Shown piece by piece: positions 9,146 to 18,471 of a stretch of 25,423 bases of DNA. Position numbers and translations under genes: made by a program. Location of the stretch: assembly GCA_022592445.1 (NCBI GenBank), contig JABYQR010000508.1:1-25423 (forward strand), in the 5' to 3' direction. The notes under the pieces were generated by a model. The model had not been told where the DNA came from and made no database searches. It saw nothing but the letters and a program-made list of their open reading frames with translations. Positions within the stretch are counted from its first letter, which is position 1. Each line of letters begins with the position of its first letter. The stretch comes from Cytidiella melzeri. Lineage: Eukaryota > Basidiomycota > Agaricomycetes > Polyporales > Irpicaceae.

Positions 9146-11379
9146 ATGTCGAGTCAAGAATCCGCCTTTGAGCTTTTCGTGGGCCCGGTGATGCTGCTCG
9201 TCAACTTTGCCGTGTTGTGCGTGCCCACTCGTCTTTTTTTCTTTCTTTCCTCTGCTCATGGCATGCTGACGGCTTTTTACACTGCACAGGCTCTTTGGAG
9301 TATTCTCTGCGCAGTGTTATTTTTATTGGTTCGCCTTTGGGAACGACCCTCGCACCGTCCGCGTCGCCGTGCTTCTTCTTTGGTAACCTCTACGCTTCAA
9401 TGTACCCTGCCTGTTGCCATGATTTGACGATTTCTGCTTAGGTGCTGTGAAGCCGCTCACACCTCGTTCTGCTTACACATCCTATACTCTTACTTTGTGA
9501 TACACTTCGGGGATCCGATCAATGGGGTAGATCATATCGTTTGGTTCGTCCCAGTATCGATGCTCGTCGCTCCATCTTCACGGTTTTGCTGACTTTAAGC
9601 TACTTAGGAGCACAGGGGTACGTAGCCACAACTGGGAGATGAACTTGCATCCAAAAACAGCCTGATGTTCTTGTGCGTTTAGATCACGTTCATATTCGAG
9701 GTACAGTATCTGGTTATGACCCCCACTGTCATTTTGACTGATTAGTTTTTGGGACAGATGATTATCATCACAATCGTGCAAAGGTGAACTCGTTACGTGC
9801 TGGATTGCATCTGATCATGCGCTAATTCGTCCTTGCGGGATTTAGCTTCTACATCCATCGTATCTACCGCCGTGCGTACATTTTGTCAAGCTATCTCGTC
9901 GAGCACACTTGAACGCTCCGCACAGTCAGCCATTCTCTCGTGGTCGCTGCCTTACCGGTATGTGACATACTCGACCTACGCTGATCAATCAACACTAAGT
10001 ACTTCAAGTAGGTTCCCTTGCTTGCTCTCCGCGTTGGTGAGTACTCCGTCGAGCGAGACAAAGCCACGCTAAATGTATTCGATGCTAGCCTTGGGTCTCT
10101 GTGAGTAACATTCACCGGATTGGATTCGCAAAATCCTCTGATAACCCGCAATACACATAAGCTGTGTCGGGATACTTGTAAGTGCTGCTACGTATCTCGG
10201 TGGTGGTACACCTGCGATTCACGCTGTCTACCGCCTACTACCACAGGTTCATATTTGATACCTGGACGTCCTTCCGTTCTCATGCGATCCCAAACGTAAG
10301 CCCACAAAATGCCCAAAGAGTTATGAAGCCCAAACTCACACACACACACACCTATGTAGAACATGATGCTTGTATCCCTCTCTGTCGGAGTTGCGACGGA
10401 CATTGTCATCGCCGGACTTGTGATTTATTACTTGCGTCAGCAGCAGTCTACGTTTGCACGGTACGTTTTGTTAATTTTTATCGATTTAAGGGCTGTTGTT
10501 TTTCTGACTCGCAGCGCATATGCTCGCAGTACCAAGCACATAATTCTGCGCTTGCAGAGAAACACCGTCAACAATGGTGCTGTGTCGGTGTGAGTGGTAT
10601 CAACTATACGCAGTGTCTAGCGCGGCTCATTGTTTTTTGTTTCGCATGCAGCGTTATGTCGATCTTCATTCTTGTGACGGTAAGAAAGAGACTTCAAATA
10701 ATGGGCCAATACCAGTTTTTTCTAGTTCTAATTCTTATTCTTTTTTTTCTTGACGCCATTGTGTAGCTCCACGCTGTACCGAACAGCCTGATGTTCGGTG
10801 GTTTCGCGACGATCGTCGGCAAAAGTAAGCAGCAGCAGCAACCTCTTTATTTTACTATCCGAGTCGCCCCTTCCTTTTTTTTCGTTTTGGTTCCTAACGA
10901 TCTCTCGTCAGTATACGCAAATTCCATGCTCGCGACGTACGTCTATCCTTCTGGATTTGTCCACAAATACTTTTTTGGAGGAAAAAAAAAACTGACATGA
11001 AGAACTGTCGTAGGTTAAACGGAAGACGTACAGCCAACAAAGTTGGTGAGAAGGACAGTTACAATAATATACAGTTGTCGATAAGACAGGTACGGTATCA
11101 ATAGCATCGTGCATGTTTTTTTGAAAATGATTTTTTTTTTGTTTATCAACAGGATACACATACGCATACCCATGTCGACAGGTCTGACGAAGGGATGCTA
11201 GTGCTTTCGGTACGGTTGCAGTTCTGTTCAACCTCTGGCCGCGAGTCTGGCGTTAACTATTTTTTTTTTGATGTTGTACATAGACCACCGCCAACACGGA
11301 AGACGCTTGCTACCGAAAAGCCGCCAACATCTCAGTCTTCGAGCCGGACACGGTCAAGGAGACTTCCAAAGCCTTCTGA
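9146..11379 (+). CDS. seven-helix membrane protein, DUF6534-like
   Basis: Twenty exons join in frame to 331 codons plus TGA: 9146-9216, 9290-9382, 9442-9543, 9608-9617, 9683-9700, 9758-9783, 9846-9871, 9926-9957, 10012-10036, 10089-10100, 10162-10177, 10247-10295, 10360-10460, 10515-10589, 10652-10679, 10767-10824, 10912-10936, 11014-11089, 11153-11209, 11284-11379. All introns are GT-AG. The protein has about seven hydrophobic helices. It shows the family pattern: VGPVMLL in helix 1, LFGVFSAQCYFYW, HTSFCLHILYSYFV, IVQSFYIHRIYRLS, ATDIVIAGLVIYYL, and KIYANSMLATLNGR at the end of the last helix, followed by a polar tail. DUF6534 proteins are expanded in basidiomycetes and have no proven function; a receptor-like role is only speculation. 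The family match is from memory of its motifs. The smallest exons (10, 12, 16 and 18 nt) need cDNA support, but every junction keeps frame and fits the pattern. Confidence 0.82.
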
Positions 11380-11974
11380 TTGAAGTGGGTGGGAAGGTCA
11401 TCACAGATTCTTGCCATTGTTCCTCTTTTCTCTCACACGTCCTCGGGGAAATTTTTTTGGAAGTGTCTCGCTCGCCTTACCAATGAGAATTTTATTTGCG
11501 ACTACAGTCGAGTATCTCATAACGCATAGCGTCCGTCCCCCAGTCTCGTCATGCATTAAGACGCCTTATGCAGTACAATATTTGTGACCATTTGTGACCA
11601 ATTGTGACATTGTGTTACTTTCTGCTACAGAGCCTGTCACACTTTGTCACGTACTGCTACGGCACACCAAAGAATACATCTAAAGTGGACTGAGTCTGCC
11701 GAGAGGTGATTTCGCGGCAAAGATGACCACAAAGACGTCTCACCTGCCCTTGCAAAGCCAATAGATCAACCCCATCCGCACCAACATGATCAAGACACAG
11801 CCGCTCCATCATCTTACACACACCAATGGCAGCCGAAGCTGAGATTTTGTCCTCCTCCGGTTCATCGTCGTCGCTGTCATCAACCTCGATAGTCTCAGGT
11901 GGGTTGAGTTCATTTTGTACCTCTGCTATAATCTCTGCATCCCCTCCAGGGAAAGAAAATTCTTCTTCACCTAT

Positions 11975-12724
11975 TGACACGGAGACAAGGCTCGACGTCA
12001 CAGACAGGGACACGAAGTGGATATCGACGAGGAGATGGTGGCAGGCGTGTAGCACAGTGCTCTCACCAGCTATCAGACTTTATCTAGCCCAGTAAAGACC
12101 AAGTTAGTATTGTTACTACCAGCTATGTAGTACAAGAGGGGGTTGCTTACCTAGCCCAGTAAAGACCAAGAGGTCGAGATGGGGGGCTAGGAGCATACAT
12201 GCAGCAGTATATATAGACTTCAGGGACCTGCGCACAGACCATGTTGAGGGCAGGCTTTGCAAGAAGCCGTGTGAACGAAGAACAAAAGAACTACCTAAAA
12301 GAGAACAATAGCTATTGTCTAGTCCTTGCCAAGAACTCTACCCGTGAGAGAATCTATCTAAAAGGAGACCAACTATTGTATTCCATTCCCACACCTGTGA
12401 GAACATCCTTCCATAAAGAGAACAATAGGGAAAGAACAATAAGGAGCCCATGTGGATGGTATCTATGACGTCAAACCCTAGCTATGGGCTGAGCCATGTG
12501 TCTGTAGCCATGTGGTCTTACTTAAGCTAAGTCACATGCTAGTGTGACGTAGTAGCAAGTAATGTGACCGTGTGGAGCGTCTAAGCCACGTGATACGGGC
12601 ACTTCATAGACGTGCAAAGGAGTTTATGCATGAAAGGTTGCAACCGAGCTGCAGCCCGGAGTTTTACAGATAAAAACAAGAGGTAAATTGCGAAAATTAA
12701 GGGCTAGTCAGGCCATCCATGACA
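11975..12724 (-). mobile_element. solo LTR 1 inside the pogo element
   Basis: A 750-bp block with TG...CA ends is flanked by the perfect 5-bp duplication CCTAT (11970-11974 and 12725-12729). Removing it restores the transposase frame (LKIG joined to EEEFSF), which fixes the boundaries independently. A TATATATA box is at 12208-12215. Read on the minus strand it lies about 510 bases into the LTR. About 40 bases further on, the 20-mer CTTGGTCTTTACTGGGCTAG is followed by GTAAGC and repeated 67 bases later, after a TACTAAC word (see findings). There is no internal retroelement coding, so this is a solo LTR. Confidence 0.85.
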
Positions 12725-13048
12725 CCTATTTTCAGCTCCTCGACCGGGTTCAGCATTTCTTCGAGTGTAAGTGCGGTACCTCGGACGTGTCTCCGTGTAC
12801 AAAGCTCTTCCACAGCTTCGGACAGATCTGTTTCAAGATCCTGAAGCTGAGTAAGACTGGGCCGCTCAGGAGTTGCCGTTGAGATGGTTGATGCAGTGGC
12901 TATTCCCGAAGGTACGCGCTGGCTCGGAATTGAGAAAGTCTTCTGTGCACGGAGGGACTCTACTGCGGTGACTGCAGCGGCAGTGTCATCCTCTGCGGCA
13001 AAGACTTCATCGAAGGCAGGCTTCCAATCCTCGTAGCAATAGCGATTG

Positions 13049-13804
13049 TGACATGGATAGTCCAACAGAGACCGGATTTTTCCAACAATGTCACAAGTTT
13101 ACAACCTTGGGCGCCTATCTAGAGCGCTTATTTTCTGGCTAGGAGTATTACCGGACCTAACCCTAACCCGGGTCACGTGACATCCTGCCTTATTTATCAA
13201 TAGTCCAGACCCAAACCCTAGACTCAGTCTGGAGCGGTTCCAGATCAACCTAGGCTATTGTTCTATTGTTCCTCTTCCATTGATGGGGATTCCCCAGGGA
13301 TTCCCCCAGGTCTTATTGTTCTATTGTTCTTATCCTATTATTGTTCTACGTACCCTGGTCCTTGACAGTTACTCAGGTCCTTGACAGTTACTCAGGTCCT
13401 TGACAGTTACTCAGGTCCTTGACAGTTACTCAGGTCCTTGACAGTTACCCTGGTTCTTTATTGTTCTATTGTTACTCCAGTCCCACAGTTACTCCAGTCC
13501 CTAGTGTGGGAACTGGTGCACAGACCACCCAGACACAGTATATATAGTACCCCTTACCCTCCCTGGTTCTGCATCTTGACCTCTTCGTCATTTGCACTGC
13601 CAGGTGAGTTACTCAATGTAACCTAGTATAAGCATGCTATTAACTTCGTCATTTGCACTGCCAGTATCCGGCCTCTGTGCCTGCTTGCCTGCTCATCATT
13701 GACTCTGACCTTGTTGTTGTCGTTGGAGATCCCTTTCCTTTTCACCATCATCCACTCCACCCTTGTTTAGGGTTTAGCAGTATAGCAGCAGTCGCTCCGC
13801 AACA
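13049..13804 (+). mobile_element. solo LTR 2 inside the pogo element
   Basis: A 756-bp block with TG...CA ends is flanked by the perfect 5-bp duplication GATTG (13044-13048 and 13805-13809). Excising it rejoins the transposase in frame (TALLGN to RYCYEDW). A TATATATA box is at 13539-13546, about 490 bases in. The same architecture as LTR 1 follows: a 21-mer ending in CTGCCAG, then GTGAGT, then CTATTAAC and a second perfect copy of the 21-mer. Words such as CTATTGTTCT and GACCTCTT.GTC are shared with LTR 1 in the opposite orientation, so the two are probably distant members of one family. Confidence 0.85.
13357..13451 (+). repeat. 19-bp tandem repeat, five units, in LTR 2 U3
   Basis: GGTCCTTGACAGTTACTCA repeats five times head to tail; the last unit ends in CCCT instead of CTCA. 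It lies about 90-180 bases upstream of the LTR TATA box, so it could act as an enhancer array, which is inference. There are no unique spacers, so it is not a CRISPR. Confidence 0.95.
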
Positions 13805-15548
13805 GATTGCCGAGAAGGGCTGTGAGTTGCTCAATGATTTCGGGTAAACCGCCGCCTTGTCCATTTGCAAATGACTGCACGATATCCCAGGCTTTGCTGT
13901 CGTCGAGAGGTGAAGTGGATGGAGGCAGATGAAGTGCAGCTGGTGCAGCCTGAGGGGGCGGATCTGATGGAATAATTCCGGTATGTCGCCAGCAATTCTG
14001 AATCGTATCTGCTGTAATCGCCTTCCAGGCATCTTTGGTCATAAGCATAGCCTCAAGCAACTCAATCTTGTAGATGTCCTCTTCTCCCGCCTCATCTTTT
14101 TCCAAGGCACGCTGACAAAAAGCACGACGGTAGTGTGCCTTGAAACATTGGATGATGCCTGCATCAAGCGGCTGGACGAAGGGGGTCATGTTCGGCTCGA
14201 AAAAGACAATCTCGATATTGGTTGGCTGATACGGAATCGAATGACCAGAGAAATTGTCTATCAAGAGACAGATCTGCCATTTCTCTGCATGAAACTTGCA
14301 GTCATATGTCTTAATCCACCTGATGCATCACGGTAAGCTTGAATTCATGTGAATGAGATAGACTGCATACTCTTCAAAGATAATCATAGTCATCCATGCC
14401 GTCTTGTTGTGGCGGTAATAGAACCCGCGCCAATCAGCAGAGATTTTCCCGAAACACCTCGGCTGCTTCGACTTTCCAATGAACAACGCCAGAAGCTTCT
14501 CGGTGCCATCTGCATTGCACGCAAAACCTAGGGTGATACGGAATTTGTTTGCCTTCTTTCCGGACATTTGATACGTTGCAAGCCCACGATCTGGAGGCAT
14601 ACTGTAATCAAAACACCGTAAGCATGCATGAAGTATGGCAGCAATAATGGACTCACAACGCAAACATAGCCATCTCATCAAAGTTGAAGACATCCTTCTT
14701 CTCGAACTTTGCCACCACGCCCTGCACTCTGATTTGCTCCGCTGCCACTGCTTCTAAATCAACCGAAGCTGCCTCTCCGTGTTTACAAAATCCTTTCAAA
14801 CCGTAGCTGAATGTTCAACTTGGGTGAGCCACTGTTCTCAATACAGTACAGTAAGAAATGCTTACGCTTGGGTGAAATTCTTTATCCAGCTGTCACTCAG
14901 CAGCCTCTCGTTCTCTGGGACATCAAGCGCAGCTTCAAACACGCTGCACTTTGCCATCAACATTGGTCCATTGATACACCCGGAAATCGGCTAGGCGCGG
15001 AGACCCGGCAGCAGCCCGCCATTTGCGCGGCCCGTGTCATCCTGAGCGGCAAGTCCCTCAACTTTCCCAGCGTCACGGGCACGAGGAGTTCACCGAGGTC
15101 ACGAGGAGTCCGCCAAGGGTCCGAGGACTTGACAAGGAGCAAATGCGCCGGAAACATTCGAGGCCGAGGGATCGCACCAAACTCTGACTCACAGACACGC
15201 CCCTTTTTGCATCGGAGCATGGGCCGGTCAGCCACCAAGTGTTTCGGACACGGGTCGGACCAACGGTAGAAGAAACTTGACGCGCGAACCCCGTTCCAGG
15301 AAGGCTCCTATCACGCCACGCTGTGCAACTCTTGGACGGCGCCTCATCACCTGCTCGCGACGGTTGGCGCCTCTTCGGCGCAAGTGCGCGCGCCGCTACT
15401 CCGCGTCGACCAACACTGTGTCCCGCCGGGCGTCGACTCGCTGGGCATTTTTGCCTCCGCAGACGGAAGTATTCGGCCACCCCGTTTCCTCGCTCTTGCG
15501 TTTGGGTTTAGGCCATAGAAGGAAAGGTTTAGGAGAGGGTCTTTAGGA

Positions 15549-15558
15549 TATATATAAA
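15549..15558 (+). promoter_or_regulatory. TATA box upstream of the Cys-rich ORF
   Basis: TATATATAAA lies about 150 bases before the ATG at 15708, with a pyrimidine-rich leader between. Together they form a plausible promoter and 5' UTR inside the inserted element. Confidence 0.5.
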
Positions 15559-15707
15559 GGTGTTGTTTGTACTGCGCAGAAAATCAATCAATCCACACCC
15601 CAGTTTCCAGAGTACACTTTACACTTTGCGTTCGCGTCGAGGGAGTCTCTTCGTGTCTCTAGCTGTAGCTTCTCCTGCGTTGCCTCATTGCGATCTCTTC
15701 CACGTTT

Positions 15708-16235
15708 ATGCCTGCGGCGTCCAACAACGACAACCCGCCTCGAGTCTGCCGTTGCTGTACCACTGTTCCCCATTCACCCACCGGCCGTTGCCCTTTCAGC
15801 CCGCGCCCGCGCGAGATTCTAAGCCGTTATCCCATCATCCCCGCGCCCACGCCGCCGCCCGAGCCCTCAGCAGCACCTACGGTCTCCCCTGAGAGATCAA
15901 CTCCTAAATCACCCTCGCCAGCGTCGTCCGTCGCCTCTGTCGCGGACTCGCTTGATAACTGCTCCTATTGCGACACTCAGAGCGACCACCCAATTCCCCT
16001 ACGTACAGGACCTTTCGTCCCGCTCGATTGCGACCGCCTGCACGCGCCGCACCCAGATTGCTGGCTATCTCCAAACTTTGAAGGCGAGGATCACGAGTGC
16101 GAACTAGTGCAGTTCAATCTAACCAGCTCTACCAACGTCGTCGTTGGCCACGCGTTCGCCTGTAATACGCATCGCCGCTCGGGAGGTGTGGTTCTACACT
16201 ACCGCCCCCGCGCGCAGTCTGCCGAGTCCAATTGA
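15708..16235 (+). CDS. 175-aa Cys/His-containing protein of unknown function
   Basis: An uninterrupted, GC-rich frame of 175 codons with its own TATA box 150 bases upstream. I do not recognise the family. The N-terminus has a tight cysteine group (VCRCC, then GRCPF) that could bind zinc. The middle (about residues 45-85) is a Pro/Ser-rich low-complexity stretch. The second half has CSYC, DCDRLH, HPDCW, HECEL and ACNTHRR, again Cys/His spaced. It lacks a membrane segment or an obvious enzyme motif. It lies in transposon-derived DNA with a different base composition from the host genes. It may be an element-encoded protein, for example gag-like or an accessory protein, or a captured host fragment. 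Coding is inferred from length, codon continuity and context only. Confidence 0.5.
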   Translation: MPAASNNDNPPRVCRCCTTVPHSPTGRCPFSPRPREILSRYPIIPAPTPPPEPSAAPTVSPERSTPKSPSPASSVASVADSLDNCSYCDTQSDHPIPLRTGPFVPLDCDRLHAPHPDCWLSPNFEGEDHECELVQFNLTSSTNVVVGHAFACNTHRRSGGVVLHYRPRAQSAESN

Positions 16236-16814
16236 CGGCGATCTCACATAGCCTTCCGCTGCGACCCGCGTGCTATTAGTTTATCTTTCTCTTACGTTTC
16301 CACTCGGCTTTGTTATACTGCGTTTGCTTTTTAACTGCGTTATTTTACTGCGTTACTGCGTTGTGTTTCATCTTCACTGCGTTGAGCTTACTGCGTTCAC
16401 TTTCACTGCGCCCGCGTTTTATAGCGACTATTTCACCTTCACCAGCGACCGCGTTTTGTGTTCGAGATTCATATTGCGCCTGCGTTTACCTTCTGCGTCC
16501 CCCTCCCCCGCGCGCCGTTTTCCTACAAGCCGCGACATCTCCCGCGCGTTCTCTTTGAGCCGCGCCATAACTCTTTCGCTTTCACTGCGCCGACTTGCCC
16601 CTTTTACCCGCGATACGCGTGGTAGTTGCCCGTTTAGCTCCCTTCATATAAACTTTATCACAAAACCTTGTCGCTCTTTTAGCACAGGTAAAACTAGGAC
16701 TCTTAGACCACCTCGCATTACTTTAACACTTCCGCGCTTCCACACCTTTACACTTCTATTGCCACTTCGTGGTTGGTTGTGTTGTCTTTAAGGTTGTTCT
16801 TAGTTCGAAGCGTT
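16236..16814 (+). repeat. CTGCGTT-rich pyrimidine tract, no supported gene
   Basis: Downstream of the Cys-rich ORF the plus strand is strongly pyrimidine-biased. The word (A)CTGCGTT recurs at least seven times between about 16316 and 16412. A 173-codon open frame (16270-16791) runs through it, but its Leu/Phe/Arg-rich composition reflects the base bias, so I do not call it a gene. Confidence 0.55.
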
Positions 16815-17305
16815 GTAACAGTTAAGGTTACACTCACCAGATAGTTGTTAAACTTGAAGGGTAGATAGTGAGATAGAGTGTAAGAGGTGTGGTGAGCGAA
16901 GTACTGGAGAGTACAAGGTAGTCCTTTATCAACAGAGTGGATAAGACTGAGGGGATATGCCCTCAGGAGTGCCTCTATATATACATGAAGGGGAGGACCC
17001 CAGGTACTACCCTAAGACCCCTAATACCTACATGAGTAAGCAAAGTAATCTACCTTACTAAGCATGCCCTATGCCCTAGTGGTGCCACTTCAATAATCAA
17101 CCAATAGCAATTGTCCCCATGACCTGACCCCATGACCCAGCTCCAAGGCTAGACTTGTTCTAGCTTGTTCTAAGACAAGGCTAGACTTTTCCAGAAGGTT
17201 CTAGGAACTATGACATCATCTAATGGAATGTTCTATACTATGACATCATAGTTCCAGCATGTTCCACAATGTTCCAGAGAGTTCTATCATGTGATACACA
17301 GATAA
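16815..17305 (-). repeat. LTR-like block, boundaries unresolved
   Basis: A non-coding block with a central TATATATA (16976-16983) sits between the pyrimidine tract and the minisatellite. On the minus strand, repeated GTTCTA/GTTCCA words (17150-17300) lie on the U3-like side and a C-rich, CT-rich stretch follows the TATA, as in an LTR. TGTAACAG near 16813 is a possible terminus. I could not find matching TG...CA ends with a target duplication, so its assignment as a solo LTR is tentative. Confidence 0.35.
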
Positions 17306-17311
17306 GGAAAG

Positions 17312-17470
17312 GAGCGCATCAGCGCATCAGAGACAGGAGGCGCATCAGCGCATCAATTGATAGGCACTGAGAATAAGCGCCGGAATAGGCGCCTGATAAG
17401 CGCCAGATAAGCGCTGGATAAGCGCCTAAATAGACGCCGGATAAGCGCTGGATAAGTGCTTGACAAGCGC
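17312..17470. repeat. minisatellite: GCGCATCA units, then GATAAGCGC(C/T) units
   Basis: From 17312 to about 17355 the 8-mer GCGCATCA appears as two pairs. From 17371 to 17470 about nine degenerate 11-base units of the form GATAAGCGCYN follow. The array lies at the right end of the 2.6-kb insertion. The Arg/Leu-rich tail of the minus-strand ORF here is repeat-encoded and not transposase. Confidence 0.8.
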
Positions 17471-18471
17471 TTAAATATTCCCAATAATACCGTTGCCTGG
17501 TAAGGCAAGTCTTGTAGAAACATTAAAAATCTGTGACAAGCGTGACTCGGTGTTTCACCGTTTACCTGTTCGTTCTTGCTTTCCATATGCTTGACCCATT
17601 TGAACAGCGCAAGTTCAACATCTGGTCGAGTAACAACTCGGATGCGCTTTGCTGACAACGCGGTCGGGAAAGACTGCAGCAGTTGTTGATCCTCTGCGCG
17701 CCCTGTTGTCGATAAATGGCGGGATAAGGAGCTCTGGTTAAAAACTAATGAGCCCTCTGGATGTGTTTTGAAGTATGCAACAACGGCGGCCTGGCTAATG
17801 GGCTGGTGTTTGTCAAAATATTCAACAACGGTGAGCCAGTTGTGCAAAGTCAAATTGCTTCGCTGGTGCTTGCTGGGTTTTGTTGCGGACGTCCTTGGAG
17901 CGTTCTGCGCGGTACGGACAGCTGCCTTTCGCTTTGCATAAACCTCGGGATTGGCTGGGCCCCGAGGTTTTCTGCATTTCGACTGTGCTGTCTTCCCGTC
18001 ACTCATCGTTGTCGGACGGTTGCTAGAATTGTTGCCCGTATGCATTTCTCATCACCGGTTCAACGGTGAGCATTTATTAGAACAATTTTCGGCTGCAATC
18101 GCGCTTGTACATCCATTTTTGTAAGGTCTACTACTGCATAATGACCGTAAACGCTTATGCATTATGCGGTATGGCGCCTCATGCATAAATCCCCGCGCAC
18201 CGACTCCGTCCCCGCCTCGCCATGCATTACGACGCCTTATGCATGGTGATATCATGCACTATCACATACTCGACTGTATTCTCATTCTTTTGGCTTTTTT
18301 CGTGTGGGTCATCCGAGTCCTCTTTCCAGCCTTTTTTGTCACTCGCTGTTGTACATAGTTTGTGACAGTCGTATCTATGTATGCTAACATTTGTCTCCAA
18401 TGTATGCGGGCAAAACGTACTAGATTACCTGACTTCGGAAACGTTAATCTCCCACCCAATTGTCAGCACTA

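Larger units (their letters stand above)
14972..17557. mobile_element. 2.6-kb insertion of uncertain class in the pogo transposase
   Basis: It splits the CENP-B HTH of the transposase after the VNG codons. Its ends are TGATACACC and, inverted, TGAAACACC (8 of 9 match). The flanks CCAT (14968-14971) and CCGT (17558-17561) may be a diverged 4-bp target duplication. No paired LTRs were found between its left and right ends. The left 550 bases are GC-rich; then come a TATA box, a 175-aa ORF, a CTGCGTT-rich pyrimidine tract, an LTR-like block and a short minisatellite. It may be a composite of several insertions. No transposase or reverse transcriptase is visible. Confidence 0.5.
11657..18045 (-). 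pseudogene. pogo/Tigger-type transposase split by insertions
   Basis: Pieces in order on the minus strand: 18045-17562 has an N-terminal helix-turn-helix (LTLHNWLTVVEYFDKHQPIS) and the start of the CENP-B type HTH (RPDVELALFKWVKHMESKNE). 14967-14332 continues the second HTH (LLSDSWIKNF, HGEAASVDLEAV) and has NFDEMAMF with the first catalytic Asp. 14330-13810 has LLIDNFSGH (second Asp), FVQPLDAGIIQCFKAHYRR and TADTIQNCWRHTGI, typical of the DDE_1 domain. 13048-12725 has YCYEDWKPAFDEVFAAEDD. 11974-11657 has an acidic block and the C-terminal QTQSTLDVFF, then stop. Small GT-AG introns are seen, for example 14807-14875 and one just before 14330. I saw no stop inside the pieces; inactivity comes from the insertions. 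Confidence 0.82.
11505..18276 (-). mobile_element. pogo-like DNA transposon carrying nested insertions
   Basis: Inverted ends begin CAGTCGAGTAT at 11505-11527 and, on the opposite strand, at 18276-18254, with 19 of 23 bases matching. Each is flanked by TA (11503-11504 and 18277-18278), the target duplication of the Tc1/mariner/pogo superfamily. A subterminal word, ATGCATTA.GACGCCTTATGCA, occurs near both ends (about 11552 and 18223) and may be a transposase site. The span is 6772 bp because three insertions sit inside: an LTR at 11975-12724, an LTR at 13049-13804 and a 2.6-kb insert at 14972-17557. Subtracting these and their duplications leaves about 2.67 kb, a normal pogo size. The transposase is encoded on the minus strand. 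Confidence 0.85.

Noticed and set aside
13357..13451. Tandem array considered as a CRISPR
   Set aside because: Units are directly adjacent with no spacers, and the genome is eukaryotic.
13044..13786. Alternative boundaries for LTR 2 using ATAGC as the target duplication
   Set aside because: This also rejoins a frame, but gives non-canonical ends. The GATTG duplication gives TG...CA ends and a better transposase join.
14811..15546. Several overlapping GC-rich ORFs on both strands
   Set aside because: They overlap the transposase piece and the insertion border, conflict with one another and show no recognisable domain.
16270..16791. 173-codon plus-strand ORF rich in Leu, Phe and Arg
   Set aside because: It is open because the plus strand is pyrimidine-rich with CTGCGTT repeats; it has no domain pattern or start context.
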